DNA from: Klebsiella planticola ATCC 33531
GTDB lineage: Bacteria; Pseudomonadota; Gammaproteobacteria; Enterobacterales; Enterobacteriaceae
Assembly (NCBI RefSeq): GCF_000735435.1
Contig: NZ_JMPP01000051.1
Location: 1-64,000, forward strand
Direction of reading: 5' to 3'
Length of the DNA stretch: 64,000 bases
In this document: in pieces, positions 38,682 to 47,214 of the stretch
Layout of the letters: every line of letters starts with the position of its first letter
Position numbering within the stretch: position 1 is the stretch's first letter
Position numbers and translations under genes: made by a program
Notes under the pieces: model-generated
What the model was told of the DNA's origin: nothing
What the model saw: the letters and a program-made list of their open reading frames with translations, nothing else
The model's database searches: none

Positions 38682-39866
38682 ATGAGTTCTGTTCTGCCTT
38701 CTACCGGCCGCCGTCATCTGCTGCTGATTGCCGGGATTTTATTGATTGCCTCCACGCTACGCGTGACTTTTACCGGCGCAGCCCCGCTGCTGGACGCCAT
38801 TCGCGCGGACTATGGTCTCTCCACCGCACAAACCGGGATGCTCACCACATTGCCGCTGCTGGCCTTTGGCCTGGTATCGCCGCTAGCGGCAGGCGTCGGT
38901 CGCCGGCTAGGCATTGAGCGCAGTCTGCTGGTCGCGTTAGTCCTTATTTGTCTGGGTATCGGATTGCGTTCGCTTCCTTCCACCGCCTTACTGTTCGGCG
39001 GTACGGCGATCATCGGCTGCGGAATTGCGCTCGGTAACGTTCTGCTGCCAGGTCTGATCAAACGCGATTTCTCACAGCATGTTGCGAGGATGACCGGGGC
39101 CTACTCGATCACTATGGGCGGAGCGGCCGCGCTGGGTTCAGCCATGGTGGTGCCGCTGGCGCTGGCGGGTTTCGGCTGGCACGGCGCGCTCTTGATGTTA
39201 ATGGTCTTTCCGCTGCTGGCGCTGCTGGTATGGTTACCGCAAACGCGCAAGACCGCGACTGCGCCGCTCACCGGTTCCGGCGCCATGCACAATCGCGGAA
39301 TCTGGCGCTCCGCGCTCGCCTGGCAGGTCACGCTGTTCCTCGGCATCAACTCGCTGGTCTATTACGTTATTATTGGCTGGCTGCCGGCCATTTTGCAGAG
39401 CCTTGGCTACAGCGAGGCGCAGGCGGGCTCTCTGCATGGTTTGCTCCAGCTGGCCACCGCGGCCCCCGGGCTGGCGATTCCGCTGATTCTTCATCGCCTT
39501 AAAGACCAGCGCGCCATCGCGGTCATTGTGGCGCTGATGTGCGCCATCAGCGCCTGCGGGCTGTGGTTCTGGCCGGGACAGGCGGTAGTCTGGACGCTGA
39601 TCTTTGGTTTCGGTTCGGGGGCGACCATGATTCTGGGATTGACGTTTATCGGCCTGCGCGCAAACTCTGCGCACCAGGCAGCGGCCTTGTCGGGGATGGC
39701 ACAGACCATCGGATACCTGCTGGCCGCCTGCGGACCACCGCTCATGGGGAAAATTCATGATGCCAACGGCGACTGGCAGATCCCGCTTATCGCCGTGGCG
39801 CTGATTTCAGTCGTCATGGCGCTGTTCGGTGCACTGGCCGGACGCAACCGGGAGATAAACGGATAG
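38682..39866 (+). CDS. nimT: MFS exporter NimT (YeaN, CynX family)
   Basis: 394 aa, twelve membrane segments, cyanate-permease-like MFS subfamily; the E. coli protein exports 2-nitroimidazole. Conserved segments include TLRVTFTGAAPLLDAIR, GCGIALGNVLLPGLIKRDF, GINSLVYYVIIGWLPAIL and TIGYLLAACGPPLMG. It is divergent from its regulator nimR. Confidence 0.93.
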   Translation: MSSVLPSTGRRHLLLIAGILLIASTLRVTFTGAAPLLDAIRADYGLSTAQTGMLTTLPLLAFGLVSPLAAGVGRRLGIERSLLVALVLICLGIGLRSLPSTALLFGGTAIIGCGIALGNVLLPGLIKRDFSQHVARMTGAYSITMGGAAALGSAMVVPLALAGFGWHGALLMLMVFPLLALLVWLPQTRKTATAPLTGSGAMHNRGIWRSALAWQVTLFLGINSLVYYVIIGWLPAILQSLGYSEAQAGSLHGLLQLATAAPGLAIPLILHRLKDQRAIAVIVALMCAISACGLWFWPGQAVVWTLIFGFGSGATMILGLTFIGLRANSAHQAAALSGMAQTIGYLLAACGPPLMGKIHDANGDWQIPLIAVALISVVMALFGALAGRNREING

Positions 39867-39977
39867 CGCTTTGATAAGCCGCCATTACGATGGCGGCAAT
39901 ATTTTCCTGCTCGCCCGCGCCGCCGGGGTGATGCCGGCAATGCGGACTCAATCCAGTAAGATTAACCGGCGGTGAGA

Positions 39978-40670
39978 TTACTGGCTTGCGGCATGTAAAA
40001 ACGCCTGCACCAGCGGTGCGGGACGCCCTTCGAGGGCATGACGTTCATGCTGAAACAAGGTCGCCACAAAGAACGGATGTGTGACCAGTTCCACCGCGCG
40101 AATCTCCCCCTCTTCATCCCATCCGGTTACCCGCAGCTCCCCCTGCTCCAGTTCACGGGCAAAGCTGTCGGCGATACCGTAGTTGCAGTGGTAGCCCTCT
40201 TCAATATGATCGCGACCGTACGCACGGGCAATCAGGGTATGAGCGCGCAGCTCAATGGTGTCCGACTTTTCAACCAGCGAACAGCTGAGCGGCGCTATCA
40301 CCATCCGTCCTTCGGTATCGGTTTCAGCATGTGCCGCATCCTGCCAGCCCATCACGTTACGCGCATATTCGATTATCGCGTGCTGAAAACCACCGCAGGT
40401 TCCAAGGAAAGGCACGCTGTTTTCGCGCGCGTAGCGAATGGCGGTAAACGCGCCTTCGGCATTTTCGTACGGACTGGCGGGCACGACCCAGATAGCAGCG
40501 TAATCCACCAGCGCATCGGCATGATGAATATCACGAGTTGCCAGCCACTCATAGCGCACGGGCAGCTCCAGCACGGCAGCAGCATCGTCGATAGCCAGGG
40601 GGATAGCTTTATGGGCAATCACGTCAGGATTGTAGTCGCCAACCAGGGCAATACGCAGGGGGGTGTTCAT
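39978..40670 (-). CDS. CTP synthase C-terminal-like glutamine amidotransferase
   Basis: 230 aa stand-alone class I amidotransferase domain related to the C-terminal half of CTP synthase, a family that in some bacteria carries selenocysteine. The nucleophile elbow FLGTCGGFQHA gives Cys92 (a normal TGC cysteine codon here). At the place of the usual catalytic FHPE motif the sequence reads FQHERHALEG, so the His-x-Glu pair is altered. No synthetase domain is attached. Function unknown; hydrolase or ligase partner activity is possible. Confidence 0.78.
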   Translation of the reverse strand: MNTPLRIALVGDYNPDVIAHKAIPLAIDDAAAVLELPVRYEWLATRDIHHADALVDYAAIWVVPASPYENAEGAFTAIRYARENSVPFLGTCGGFQHAIIEYARNVMGWQDAAHAETDTEGRMVIAPLSCSLVEKSDTIELRAHTLIARAYGRDHIEEGYHCNYGIADSFARELEQGELRVTGWDEEGEIRAVELVTHPFFVATLFQHERHALEGRPAPLVQAFLHAASQ

Positions 40671-40861
40671 AGCAGGATCCTTATGTCAGAGCGATTTTCG
40701 GGCAACACAAGGAGCCTCAGATTAGCGATCTCCGTCGCGGAACACAACCCCTGTTTTCACCACGGCAGAAGGCCATTCGTGCTTTCGGATTGCTTTGTGC
40801 GCGGGTAATTTCCCCGCGCAGGCGCTATTGTATAGCGCCGAGGAATAATGATGGACCGCCT

Positions 40862-41371
40862 ATGAAAAGCAAAATTTTGGTCAGCGCCTGCCTGATGGGT
40901 TTTCAGGTTCGCTATAATGGCAGCCAAAAAGCGCAGCTTGCCGACGCGCTGGCGCGCTGGCAGCGCGAAGGTCGGCTGGTAATTCATTGCCCGGAGCTGG
41001 CCGCCGGGCTGCCGGTCCCCCGACTGCCGGCCGAAATCCTTCACGCCCAGGGCGCGGATGTCATGCAAGACCGCGCGCGTATCGTTGAAAGCGACGGTCA
41101 GGACGTCACCCCGCACTATCAGCTGGCCGCATGGCTGGCCCTGCGCGCCGCACAGGATGCCGGCTGCGAGGCCGCGTTGTTAACCGATGGCAGCCCGACC
41201 TGTGGCAGCCAGTTTATTTACGACGGGACGTTCAGCGGGCAGCGAAAGCCGGGCTCAGGCGTGGCGGCGGCGCTGCTGCGTGAACACGGAATCGCCGTTT
41301 TTTCCGACCAACAGCTGCCCCAACTCCTCGCCTGGATGCAACAGAGAGAAAATAGCGATGATTCACTGTAA
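40862..41371 (+). CDS. DUF523 family protein
   Basis: 169 aa from the ATG at 40862 (GGA upstream); longer frames reach into the promoter. The family motifs ILVSACLMGFQVRYNGS, CPELAAGLPVPR and LLTDGSPTCGS, with conserved cysteines, are present. DUF523 proteins are of unknown function, sometimes linked to metal or purine desulfidase roles. It overlaps yeaO by 14 nt and so is translationally coupled to it. Confidence 0.85.
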   Translation: MKSKILVSACLMGFQVRYNGSQKAQLADALARWQREGRLVIHCPELAAGLPVPRLPAEILHAQGADVMQDRARIVESDGQDVTPHYQLAAWLALRAAQDAGCEAALLTDGSPTCGSQFIYDGTFSGQRKPGSGVAAALLREHGIAVFSDQQLPQLLAWMQQRENSDDSL

Positions 41372-41714
41372 ACGCGTTTATGATCCGGCAGAGGCCGGCG
41401 ACGGTTACCGCGTCCTGGTCGACCGACTCTGGCCGCGCGGGATGAAAAAAGAGGCTTTGCGCTACGATGAATGGTGCAAATCGCTCTCGCCCTCTTCGGC
41501 GCTACGTAAAGCGTTCCACGGCGAGGCGATCGATTTTGCCAGCTTCAGTCAACAGTATCGCCAGGAACTCGACGCCCGGCGTGACGAAGGATTACGTCTC
41601 GCCGGGCTGGCTCGCCAACAGCCCTTAACCTTGCTGTATGCCGCCAAAGATACCCGGCAAAACCATGCGCTGGTGCTGGCTAACTGGCTTGAGAATCTAC
41701 CGGTTACGGCTTAG
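41358..41714 (+). CDS. yeaO: DUF488 family protein YeaO
   Basis: 118 aa protein clearly orthologous to E. coli YeaO (KRVYDPAEAGDGYRVLVDRL, WPRGMKKE, LTLLYAAKD). AGAGAG lies about 10 nt before the ATG at 41358, inside the end of the DUF523 gene. The 3' end overlaps the convergent yoaF by 11 nt. Function unknown. Confidence 0.9.
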   Translation: MIHCKRVYDPAEAGDGYRVLVDRLWPRGMKKEALRYDEWCKSLSPSSALRKAFHGEAIDFASFSQQYRQELDARRDEGLRLAGLARQQPLTLLYAAKDTRQNHALVLANWLENLPVTA

Positions 41715-41955
41715 CGGGGTGATCCCGGCGCCACAGTTCCCATTCATCGAGGGTTTCCCCGCCGGGCAGCTTACAGTCGCTGCGCACGCCCTGCGGCGTC
41801 TGAACCGGAATCAGACTACCGCCTTTTTGCGTACAGTAGACGGAAGCCGGGTTGGCCATGCCGATAGTCTGCGGCGGCGGCGGGGCATCTTGCGGCTGCG
41901 GTTGCTTCGCGCATCCGGCCAGGGTCAGCGGCAGTAGCATTATCATCCACTTCAT
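41704..41955 (-). CDS. yoaF: Lipoprotein YoaF (DUF333)
   Basis: 83 aa lipoprotein. Lipobox LAGC puts the modified cysteine at residue 15, followed by a Pro/Gln-rich linker and the DUF333 motif GMANPASVYCTQKGGSL with CKLPGGETLDEWELWR. Matches E. coli YoaF. No Asp at +2, so outer membrane sorting is likely. Function unknown. Confidence 0.92.
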   Translation of the reverse strand: MKWMIMLLPLTLAGCAKQPQPQDAPPPPQTIGMANPASVYCTQKGGSLIPVQTPQGVRSDCKLPGGETLDEWELWRRDHPAKP

Positions 41956-42047
41956 TTCTGCTCCTTCTTTGCACAGAGCAGGTATTTGCCCTGATTCTTC
42001 ATGGTTTCTCCATTTTAACTACACTTTTGCCCCGTAGAGTAGCGCTT

Positions 42048-42123
42048 GTTCTCGAACTGACCAGAGAACAGATCATTCCATAATCAATGAGTTTTCCCCG
42101 TCGCCCCCGACGGGGCTTTTTTT
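42048..42123 (+). ncRNA. Candidate small RNA (two hairpins, U7 terminator)
   Basis: Between the leftward yoaF and rightward dgcP there is a strong intrinsic terminator (CCCCGTCG at 42096-42103, CGACGGGG at 42108-42115, then C and seven T) on the plus strand, with no plus-strand gene in front of it for 380 bp. Upstream, GTTCTC (42048-42053) pairs with GAGAAC (42064-42069), and a 26-nt AU-rich unpaired stretch separates the hairpins, the usual layout of an Hfq-dependent RNA. A weak promoter fit (TTTTAA, 17 nt, TAGAGT at 42036-42041) would start the transcript at the first hairpin. Not identified with any known RNA. Confidence 0.45.
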
Positions 42124-42254
42124 CCCCGCTGCGATCGCAGGTATTCCCTTCATTAATGTGTTAAATTTGTTGTATCTATGTTTACTCTTCGTTGGTAGCC
42201 GTTTTCCAGCATAAATGACTGACGGCCCCACCCGCGATCGGGAGCCGTACATTC

Positions 42255-43268
42255 ATGTCAGATTTTATTCTTGCTCGCGTCTCGCAAACGCTCGCCAATG
42301 AACATTCCCTCGAAATGTTAGTCAGGCAGCTGCTAGAGATGCTGGAGCTTGTGACCAGAATGGAGTCGACTTATCTGACTCGTATTGATTTAAAAGCGCA
42401 GCGCCAGCTGGTCCTGTACGCGCATAACAGCAGCGAAATGCAGATCCCGGAAGGGTTTTCGGTGCCGTGGAATGAGTCGCTGTGTAAACGTGCAATCGAT
42501 GATAACTGCCAGTTCAGTAACGATGTCAACACCCGCTGGCCGTCGTGCATCGCCGCTCAGGGCATGGGTATTATCACCTTCTTCAGCATTCCCGTGCGCC
42601 TCGCCGACGGTTCGCTGTACGGCACATTGTGTGCAACCAGCCGCAATAAGCAGCCCTATAACCTCGAAGGCGAGCAGGTGATGGAGCTGTTTGCTAACTT
42701 AATTTCTCACTATATTGAGAAAGAGACGCTGGTTGATCAGCTTCGCACCGCCAACGTCGCGCTGGAAATGCACTCCTATACCGACGAGCTGACCGGCTTA
42801 GCCAATCGCCGGGCGCTGTTTAAGCATCTGTCGTCAATGTTTCCCCGCGAGCGCGAACGGCAGCGCAATCTGCTGATGATCTTTATCGACCTCGATGATT
42901 TTAAAGCGATCAACGATCGCTTTGGTCATCAGTGCGGCGACAGCTTTTTGATCCAGATTGGCGAACGGCTGAAGGCGAATATTCGCCAGGGAGACCTGGT
43001 GGGGCGTCTGGGCGGCGATGAGTTTTTGGTCGTCGGCACCGAACTGGACACTGTGCAACAACAGTCCTTTGTTGCGACCCTGCGAGAGGCCTTACGCGGA
43101 GTTTACTTTCTGGGTGAACACCGAATTAACTATCCCGGTGCCAGTTTTGGCGTCACTGAGGTGAATCCGCAGATTCAGGATGTCGAAAGTGCGCTGCGCG
43201 CTGCGGATGATGCGATGTATCAGGATAAAAAGTCCCGTCGGCGTGATTCCTTTCTGAATATTGATTAA
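42255..43268 (+). CDS. dgcP: Diguanylate cyclase DgcP (YeaP), GAF-GGDEF
   Basis: 337 aa cytoplasmic diguanylate cyclase making cyclic di-GMP. N-terminal GAF domain about residues 20-155, C-terminal GGDEF domain about 172-330 with the intact active site GGDEF at 253-257. A product-inhibition I-site RQGD lies at 244-247. Close to E. coli DgcP (341 aa), including the MSDFILARVSQTLANE start. GGAG lies about 10 nt before the ATG, and the terminator at 42123 isolates it from upstream transcription. Confidence 0.93.
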   Translation: MSDFILARVSQTLANEHSLEMLVRQLLEMLELVTRMESTYLTRIDLKAQRQLVLYAHNSSEMQIPEGFSVPWNESLCKRAIDDNCQFSNDVNTRWPSCIAAQGMGIITFFSIPVRLADGSLYGTLCATSRNKQPYNLEGEQVMELFANLISHYIEKETLVDQLRTANVALEMHSYTDELTGLANRRALFKHLSSMFPRERERQRNLLMIFIDLDDFKAINDRFGHQCGDSFLIQIGERLKANIRQGDLVGRLGGDEFLVVGTELDTVQQQSFVATLREALRGVYFLGEHRINYPGASFGVTEVNPQIQDVESALRAADDAMYQDKKSRRRDSFLNID

Positions 43269-43388
43269 AACCTGACGGCGATATCCAGTATGATAGCGAG
43301 GTTTTCCGGTAAGCTGTGGCGATGTAATGCAACGGCTTAATGGTTTTGTGGCAGGACAGGTCATATTTTTAGCTTCAGGGGTAACATC

Positions 43389-43490
43389 ATGAGATTGGGT
43401 ATTCTTTTCCCGGTGGCCATTTTTATCGTCGCCGTTGTTTTTCTCGGTTGGTTTTTTGTCGGCGGCTACGCGGCTCCGGGCGGCGCGTAA
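43389..43490 (+). CDS. yoaK: Small membrane protein YoaK
   Basis: 33 aa single-pass membrane protein (MRLGILFPVAIFIVAVVFLG, then WFFVGGYAAPGGA), one residue longer than E. coli YoaK. AGGGG lies 8 nt before the ATG. Its TAA overlaps the yoaJ ATG by one base. Function unknown. Confidence 0.92.
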   Translation: MRLGILFPVAIFIVAVVFLGWFFVGGYAAPGGA

Positions 43491-43564
43491 TGAAAAAAAG
43501 TACCATTCTGATGATTATCATCGCGATCGTGGCCCTGGCCGGCGTTCAGTTCGGCTGGTGGTAG
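43490..43564 (+). CDS. yoaJ: Small membrane protein YoaJ
   Basis: 24 aa membrane peptide (starts MKKSTILMIIIAIVALAG, ends GWW), same length as E. coli YoaJ. Its ATG shares the last A of the yoaK stop (TAATG), so it is probably translated by termination-reinitiation. Function unknown. Confidence 0.92.
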   Translation: MKKSTILMIIIAIVALAGVQFGWW

Positions 43565-43705
43565 CGCCTGCGGCCGGGGATCATTCGTCAGAGCGTTATT
43601 GCGGAGTTATCCTATCCACTCAATAAGTTAACGCTATACACTCACTTCATCAGCCGACTCCGCAAGCTCTTTGCCCGCGGACGGTGGACAACGGAGAAGT
43701 GAGAA

Positions 43706-43828
43706 ATGAAAAAACCGATCGTGTTATCGTTGATTCTTGCGCTATGCACGCTGTTATCGGGATGTATTGTTGAGGACGGCTATCACCACAGGCACCACCA
43801 CCATCATCATGACGGCCGCGGCTGGTGA
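43706..43828 (+). CDS. Histidine-rich mini-lipoprotein
   Basis: 40 codon frame with GGAGAAGTGAGAA before the ATG. Residues 1-20 form a lipoprotein signal with lipobox LLSGC (Cys20). The mature part is only 21 residues, CIVEDGYHHR followed by six histidines and DGRGW, eight His in all. Such a cluster would bind Zn, Ni or Cu in the envelope. It lies between yoaJ and a convergent small membrane protein gene. I do not recognise a named family; signal, lipobox and ribosome site together make translation likely. Confidence 0.7.
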   Translation: MKKPIVLSLILALCTLLSGCIVEDGYHHRHHHHHHDGRGW

Positions 43829-43870
43829 CGGAAGGGTTAAACAGGGCGAACGCGCGTTCGCCCCATAGTC

Positions 43871-44134
43871 TTAGTCCTGACGGTCAGAACCTAAAAAGAA
43901 GAAACCCAGCGGGATGGAAAACAGCAGCGTGAACACGATGCTGTACACGGTCACCATCGCCCCCTGCAGGAAAAACATCGATGTGCTCCATTCGGAGTAC
44001 GGCATATTGTATTCGCTAACGACCCCGCCAAACGTTGCGCGGCCCACCACGGTAAGCGCGATGGCAAACACAATCCCTATCGACAAGAAGAATTTCTTGC
44101 TGTTTTTGTTACTGATGAGCTTTTGCAGAATCAT
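43871..44134 (-). CDS. Small inner membrane protein (two TM segments)
   Basis: 87 aa protein with a basic N-terminus (MILQKLISNKNSKKFF), two hydrophobic helices (about 15-37 and 52-80) and a polar hinge with the segment SEYNMPYSEWSTS. It begins upstream of leuE on the complementary strand and is convergent with the histidine-rich lipoprotein gene. I could not assign it; I considered the small cell-division protein DrpB/YedR but cannot confirm that from memory of the family. Confidence 0.65.
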   Translation of the reverse strand: MILQKLISNKNSKKFFLSIGIVFAIALTVVGRATFGGVVSEYNMPYSEWSTSMFFLQGAMVTVYSIVFTLLFSIPLGFFFLGSDRQD

Positions 44135-44260
44135 CCGGGTTCCCTTTTCTCTGACCGATAATCGGCTGTATATGTAACATTAATGCAATAAAAACTGAAG
44201 GGTTTTTGTTACAAGCCAGAGGATATCGCTATCAGGCCGGAATCACGACCGGCCTGCGGT

Positions 44261-44899
44261 TTACGATTGCAACGTTGCCAGACGCGCAGCAAAACCGACA
44301 AACACCAGACCAATCAGACTGTTGCCGATTTTTGCCAGTTTCTTTCTGGTCTTCACGTAGCGCGTCACGAACGAACCGGACAGGATCAAGAAGCTCATGT
44401 ACATAAAGCTAATCACTTCCAGCGTCAGCGCGAGGATAAAGAACGCCAGCCCGGGCGTTTTCGCGCTAACGTCGATGAACTGCACGAAAAAAGAGACATA
44501 GAAAAGAATGGCTTTGGGATTCGTCAGGCTAAGCGTCAGCGAGCGTTTCAGAATCGCGCTTCCCGGTTCAGCTCCGGCGTCCGCGTGCCCTTCCCGCTGG
44601 GTCAGAACGGAATAGAGCATTTTGCCCCCCAGCCACAGCAGGTAAATCGCCCCCAGATAGCGAACGATATTAAACAGCACCGGCGTGGTCTTAATCAGGG
44701 TCGCGACGCCGGCAAACGCCAACAGCATCAGCACAGCGTCGCCGATAAACACGCCAGCCGCCGCCAGATAGCCCTTTTTAACGCCGTGCGCAATACCGGT
44801 TTTCAGAACAAAAAAGGTATTAGGGCCGGGCACCAGGATGATAAAAATAGCCCCGACCAGATAGGTCAGATAATTCAACACACCAAACTCAGCGAACAC
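44261..44899 (-). CDS. leuE: Leucine/threonine exporter LeuE (RhtB/LysE family)
   Basis: 212 aa amino acid exporter with six membrane segments. A GTG start at 44899 with AAGGAG 7 nt upstream gives exactly the E. coli LeuE length; the ATG-initiated longer frame (44923) is less likely. Family motifs [21 protein letters not shown] and [18 protein letters not shown] are present. In E. coli yeaQ-yoaG-yeaR lie before leuE; here they are absent. Confidence 0.92.
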   Translation of the reverse strand: MFAEFGVLNYLTYLVGAIFIILVPGPNTFFVLKTGIAHGVKKGYLAAAGVFIGDAVLMLLAFAGVATLIKTTPVLFNIVRYLGAIYLLWLGGKMLYSVLTQREGHADAGAEPGSAILKRSLTLSLTNPKAILFYVSFFVQFIDVSAKTPGLAFFILALTLEVISFMYMSFLILSGSFVTRYVKTRKKLAKIGNSLIGLVFVGFAARLATLQS

Positions 44900-44990
44900 G
44901 CTGCACTCCTTCGCTTTCAACAAAAAACATGATCGCGCTCACGTTAACGCAACTGCCGCGATTTTGAAAGCGCTTACGGTGCTTGTTGGC

Positions 44991-45905
44991 TTAGTAGAGT
45001 GAGCCCTCGCCCAGCGGGCGGGTTTTGAAACGCCGATGTACCCACAGATATTGCTCCGGCGCGCGCAGAATCTCTTTTTCAATCACCCGGTTGATGTAGC
45101 TGGCCGCATCCTGTTTATCTTCACCAGGATAGTCATTCAGCACATCGCTGATGTATAAGGTGTAACCTTTCCGGTCCATCTTGCGCACCATACTGATGCT
45201 CAGCATCTTCGCACCGGAGAGACGCGACAGGACGTAGGTACCGTTTGTCGTCGCCGCCTGAGGGACGGAGAAGAACGGCGCAAACACACTGCCTTTCGGG
45301 CCATAATCCTGATCCGGGGCGAACCATACCGCTTCGCCGGCTTTCAGCGCGTGCACCAGACCAGATAAATTACGGCGATCGATCATCGCTTTATTCGAAC
45401 GCAGGCGTCCGCGGGTTTGAACCCACTCCATCAGCGGGCTGTTGTGCGGGCGATAGGTCGCCATCATTGGCCGACACAGGCCCATGGTACGGCCACCGAG
45501 TTCCAGCGACATGAAGTGCACGCCAACGACCATAACGCCCTGCCCGGCGCTTAATGCTTTGCTCAGATTCTCAAAGCCTTCAACGTCGAACCATTTTTTA
45601 ACCCGCTCGTCGCTCCAGAACCAGGCCATACCGGTTTCGATAAGCCCCATCCCCAGCGACATAAAATTCTGCTCAATCATCTTATCCCGCGCTTGCGGCG
45701 ACATGTCCGGAAAACAGAGTTCAAGATTGCGGCGGGCAATATGTTCGCGGCGCTTAAGGAAGCGGCGCGACGCCTTTCCTGCGCTGGTGCCGATGATATG
45801 TAACAGAGGATAAGGCAATTGCACGATTAACCAGAGAATGGCCAGGCCAAACCAGGTCCCCCAGTTGCGAGGGTGCAGAAGACTTTTATTAAAAGCGCAA
45901 GGCAT
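44991..45905 (-). CDS. lpxP: Lipid A late acyltransferase, LpxP/LpxL family
   Basis: 304 aa membrane-anchored acyltransferase of lipid A biosynthesis. One N-terminal membrane segment (about 16-40) and the catalytic pair His130-x4-Glu135 in GVHFMSLELGGR are seen. The segments ERVKKWFDVEGFENL and APDQDYGPKGSVFAPFF are closer to E. coli LpxP (cold-induced palmitoleoyl transferase) than to LpxL as I recall them. AGGAAAAATC precedes the ATG. It stands alone here, outside the E. coli lpxP context. Acyl chain preference is not provable from sequence. Confidence 0.85.
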   Translation of the reverse strand: MPCAFNKSLLHPRNWGTWFGLAILWLIVQLPYPLLHIIGTSAGKASRRFLKRREHIARRNLELCFPDMSPQARDKMIEQNFMSLGMGLIETGMAWFWSDERVKKWFDVEGFENLSKALSAGQGVMVVGVHFMSLELGGRTMGLCRPMMATYRPHNSPLMEWVQTRGRLRSNKAMIDRRNLSGLVHALKAGEAVWFAPDQDYGPKGSVFAPFFSVPQAATTNGTYVLSRLSGAKMLSISMVRKMDRKGYTLYISDVLNDYPGEDKQDAASYINRVIEKEILRAPEQYLWVHRRFKTRPLGEGSLY

Positions 45906-46637
45906 GATTTTTCCTGTAAACGTCTATAAATGAGTAGCGCTTAAGGAAAAAACGAAGTCCATTCATCAGTCGTTAGGCGGTACGTATAGCAACTCTGACA
46001 ATAGTAATCCGGCTAAATTCACTCCGGCAAGTAAAAAACATCCCCGCGGTGAAAAAAGCATAATACCCTCACAGTTGTAACAGAATGTAAAATAAAAAAG
46101 AAGATCTCATTACAAATATTTACTATGGCAACCCTTTTCTCGCTAATTATTTCGATTCGCTGATTGCACATTATTAAATCAATTTGTACTTTTCAGTATC
46201 ATATTGCTTCGCAACCCCTGCTGTCACTGGCCGGCGACATCCTACCGCCCTCTCATCCTGCGCGCGGCGGCGCGGAGGTAAAAAGTATAAACGTCGCTAA
46301 AGAATCGCGGCAATCAATATAACGCTTCTCCATATATCAGAGTCATAACCTATGAAATAGCATGCAACGTATCTTTTCATTCCTTTTCTATATATCAAAT
46401 AAGAATCACCTTATTTTATAAATCCGCGCAATATCTGGCGCCTTCAGAAAATAAATCGCACATCATTCGTTTGTAACGAACAATTATCATTTTTTATCCC
46501 CCAATCTTCGGCGATCAGCCGCCCGTAACGCAGGCCTGAGAGCGGATACCGTGAAATCAACAACATTTCCCAATCGCAACAGTCACTTATTGAAATTATT
46601 GTTCGCGCGGCCCATTTTTGCGCCGCCTTTTAATTGT
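45906..46637. other. Long AT-rich intergenic region upstream of fecI
   Basis: About 730 bases between lpxP and the fecI control region, clearly richer in A and T than its surroundings. The only frame with an ATG (46551) has no family features and overlaps the Fur box, so it is rejected. No hairpin terminator, tRNA or insertion sequence was noticed. It marks the left border of the fec segment. Confidence 0.5.
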
Positions 46638-46656
46638 AATGATAACCATTCTCATA
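46638..46656 (+). promoter_or_regulatory. Fur box at fecIR promoter
   Basis: AATGATAACCATTCTCATA matches the Fur consensus core (ATGATAATCATT) and lies 40-58 bp upstream of the fecI ATG, as expected for iron repression of fecIR. Confidence 0.8.
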
Positions 46657-46695
46657 TTAACATATCACTATTGATAACCTGTTCTGAATCTGCTC

Positions 46696-47214
46696 ATGTC
46701 TCAGCTTTCCGCCGCCACACCGTTCACGCTCGCCTCTCTGTATCAGGCCCATCACGGCTGGCTGACAACCTGGTTAACCGGCAAGCTGCAATCCGCCTTT
46801 GACGCCGATGATGTCACTCAGGATACCTTTCTGCGCGTCATGGGCAGCGAATCTCTGCCCGCTATCCGCGATCCTAAGTCCTTCCTGTGCACCATCGCCC
46901 GACGGGTGATGATCGATCTGTTTCGCCGTAACGCGCTGGAACGCGCGTGGCTGGAGATGCTTGCCCAGCTTCCGCAGGCCATGGTCCCTTCGCCGGAACT
47001 ACAGCACATCCAGCTGGAGACGCTGCAGCAGGTCGATGCCATGCTGGATGGCCTGAGCCGGAAAGCCCGCGCGGCCTTTTTATTTTCGCAACTGGAGGGG
47101 CTGACGTATGCCGAGATTGCCGAACGCCTGATGGTCTCGGTCAGCTCAGTGAAAAAATATGTTGCCAGGGCAACTGAGCACTGCCTGCTTTTTCGCCTGG
47201 AGAATGGCCTGTGA
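46696..47214 (+). CDS. fecI: ECF sigma factor FecI
   Basis: 172 aa extracytoplasmic-function sigma factor that directs RNA polymerase to the fecA promoter when FecR relays ferric citrate binding. Region 2 ([35 protein letters not shown]) and region 4 ([24 protein letters not shown]) are clear. It is close to E. coli FecI (173 aa). The stop overlaps the GTG of fecR. A Fur box lies upstream. Confidence 0.96.
   Translation: MSQLSAATPFTLASLYQAHHGWLTTWLTGKLQSAFDADDVTQDTFLRVMGSESLPAIRDPKSFLCTIARRVMIDLFRRNALERAWLEMLAQLPQAMVPSPELQHIQLETLQQVDAMLDGLSRKARAAFLFSQLEGLTYAEIAERLMVSVSSVKKYVARATEHCLLFRLENGL

Noticed and set aside
46551-46802. 83-codon plus-strand frame before fecI
   Set aside because: Overlaps the Fur box and fecI start; no ribosome site; not like any known leader.
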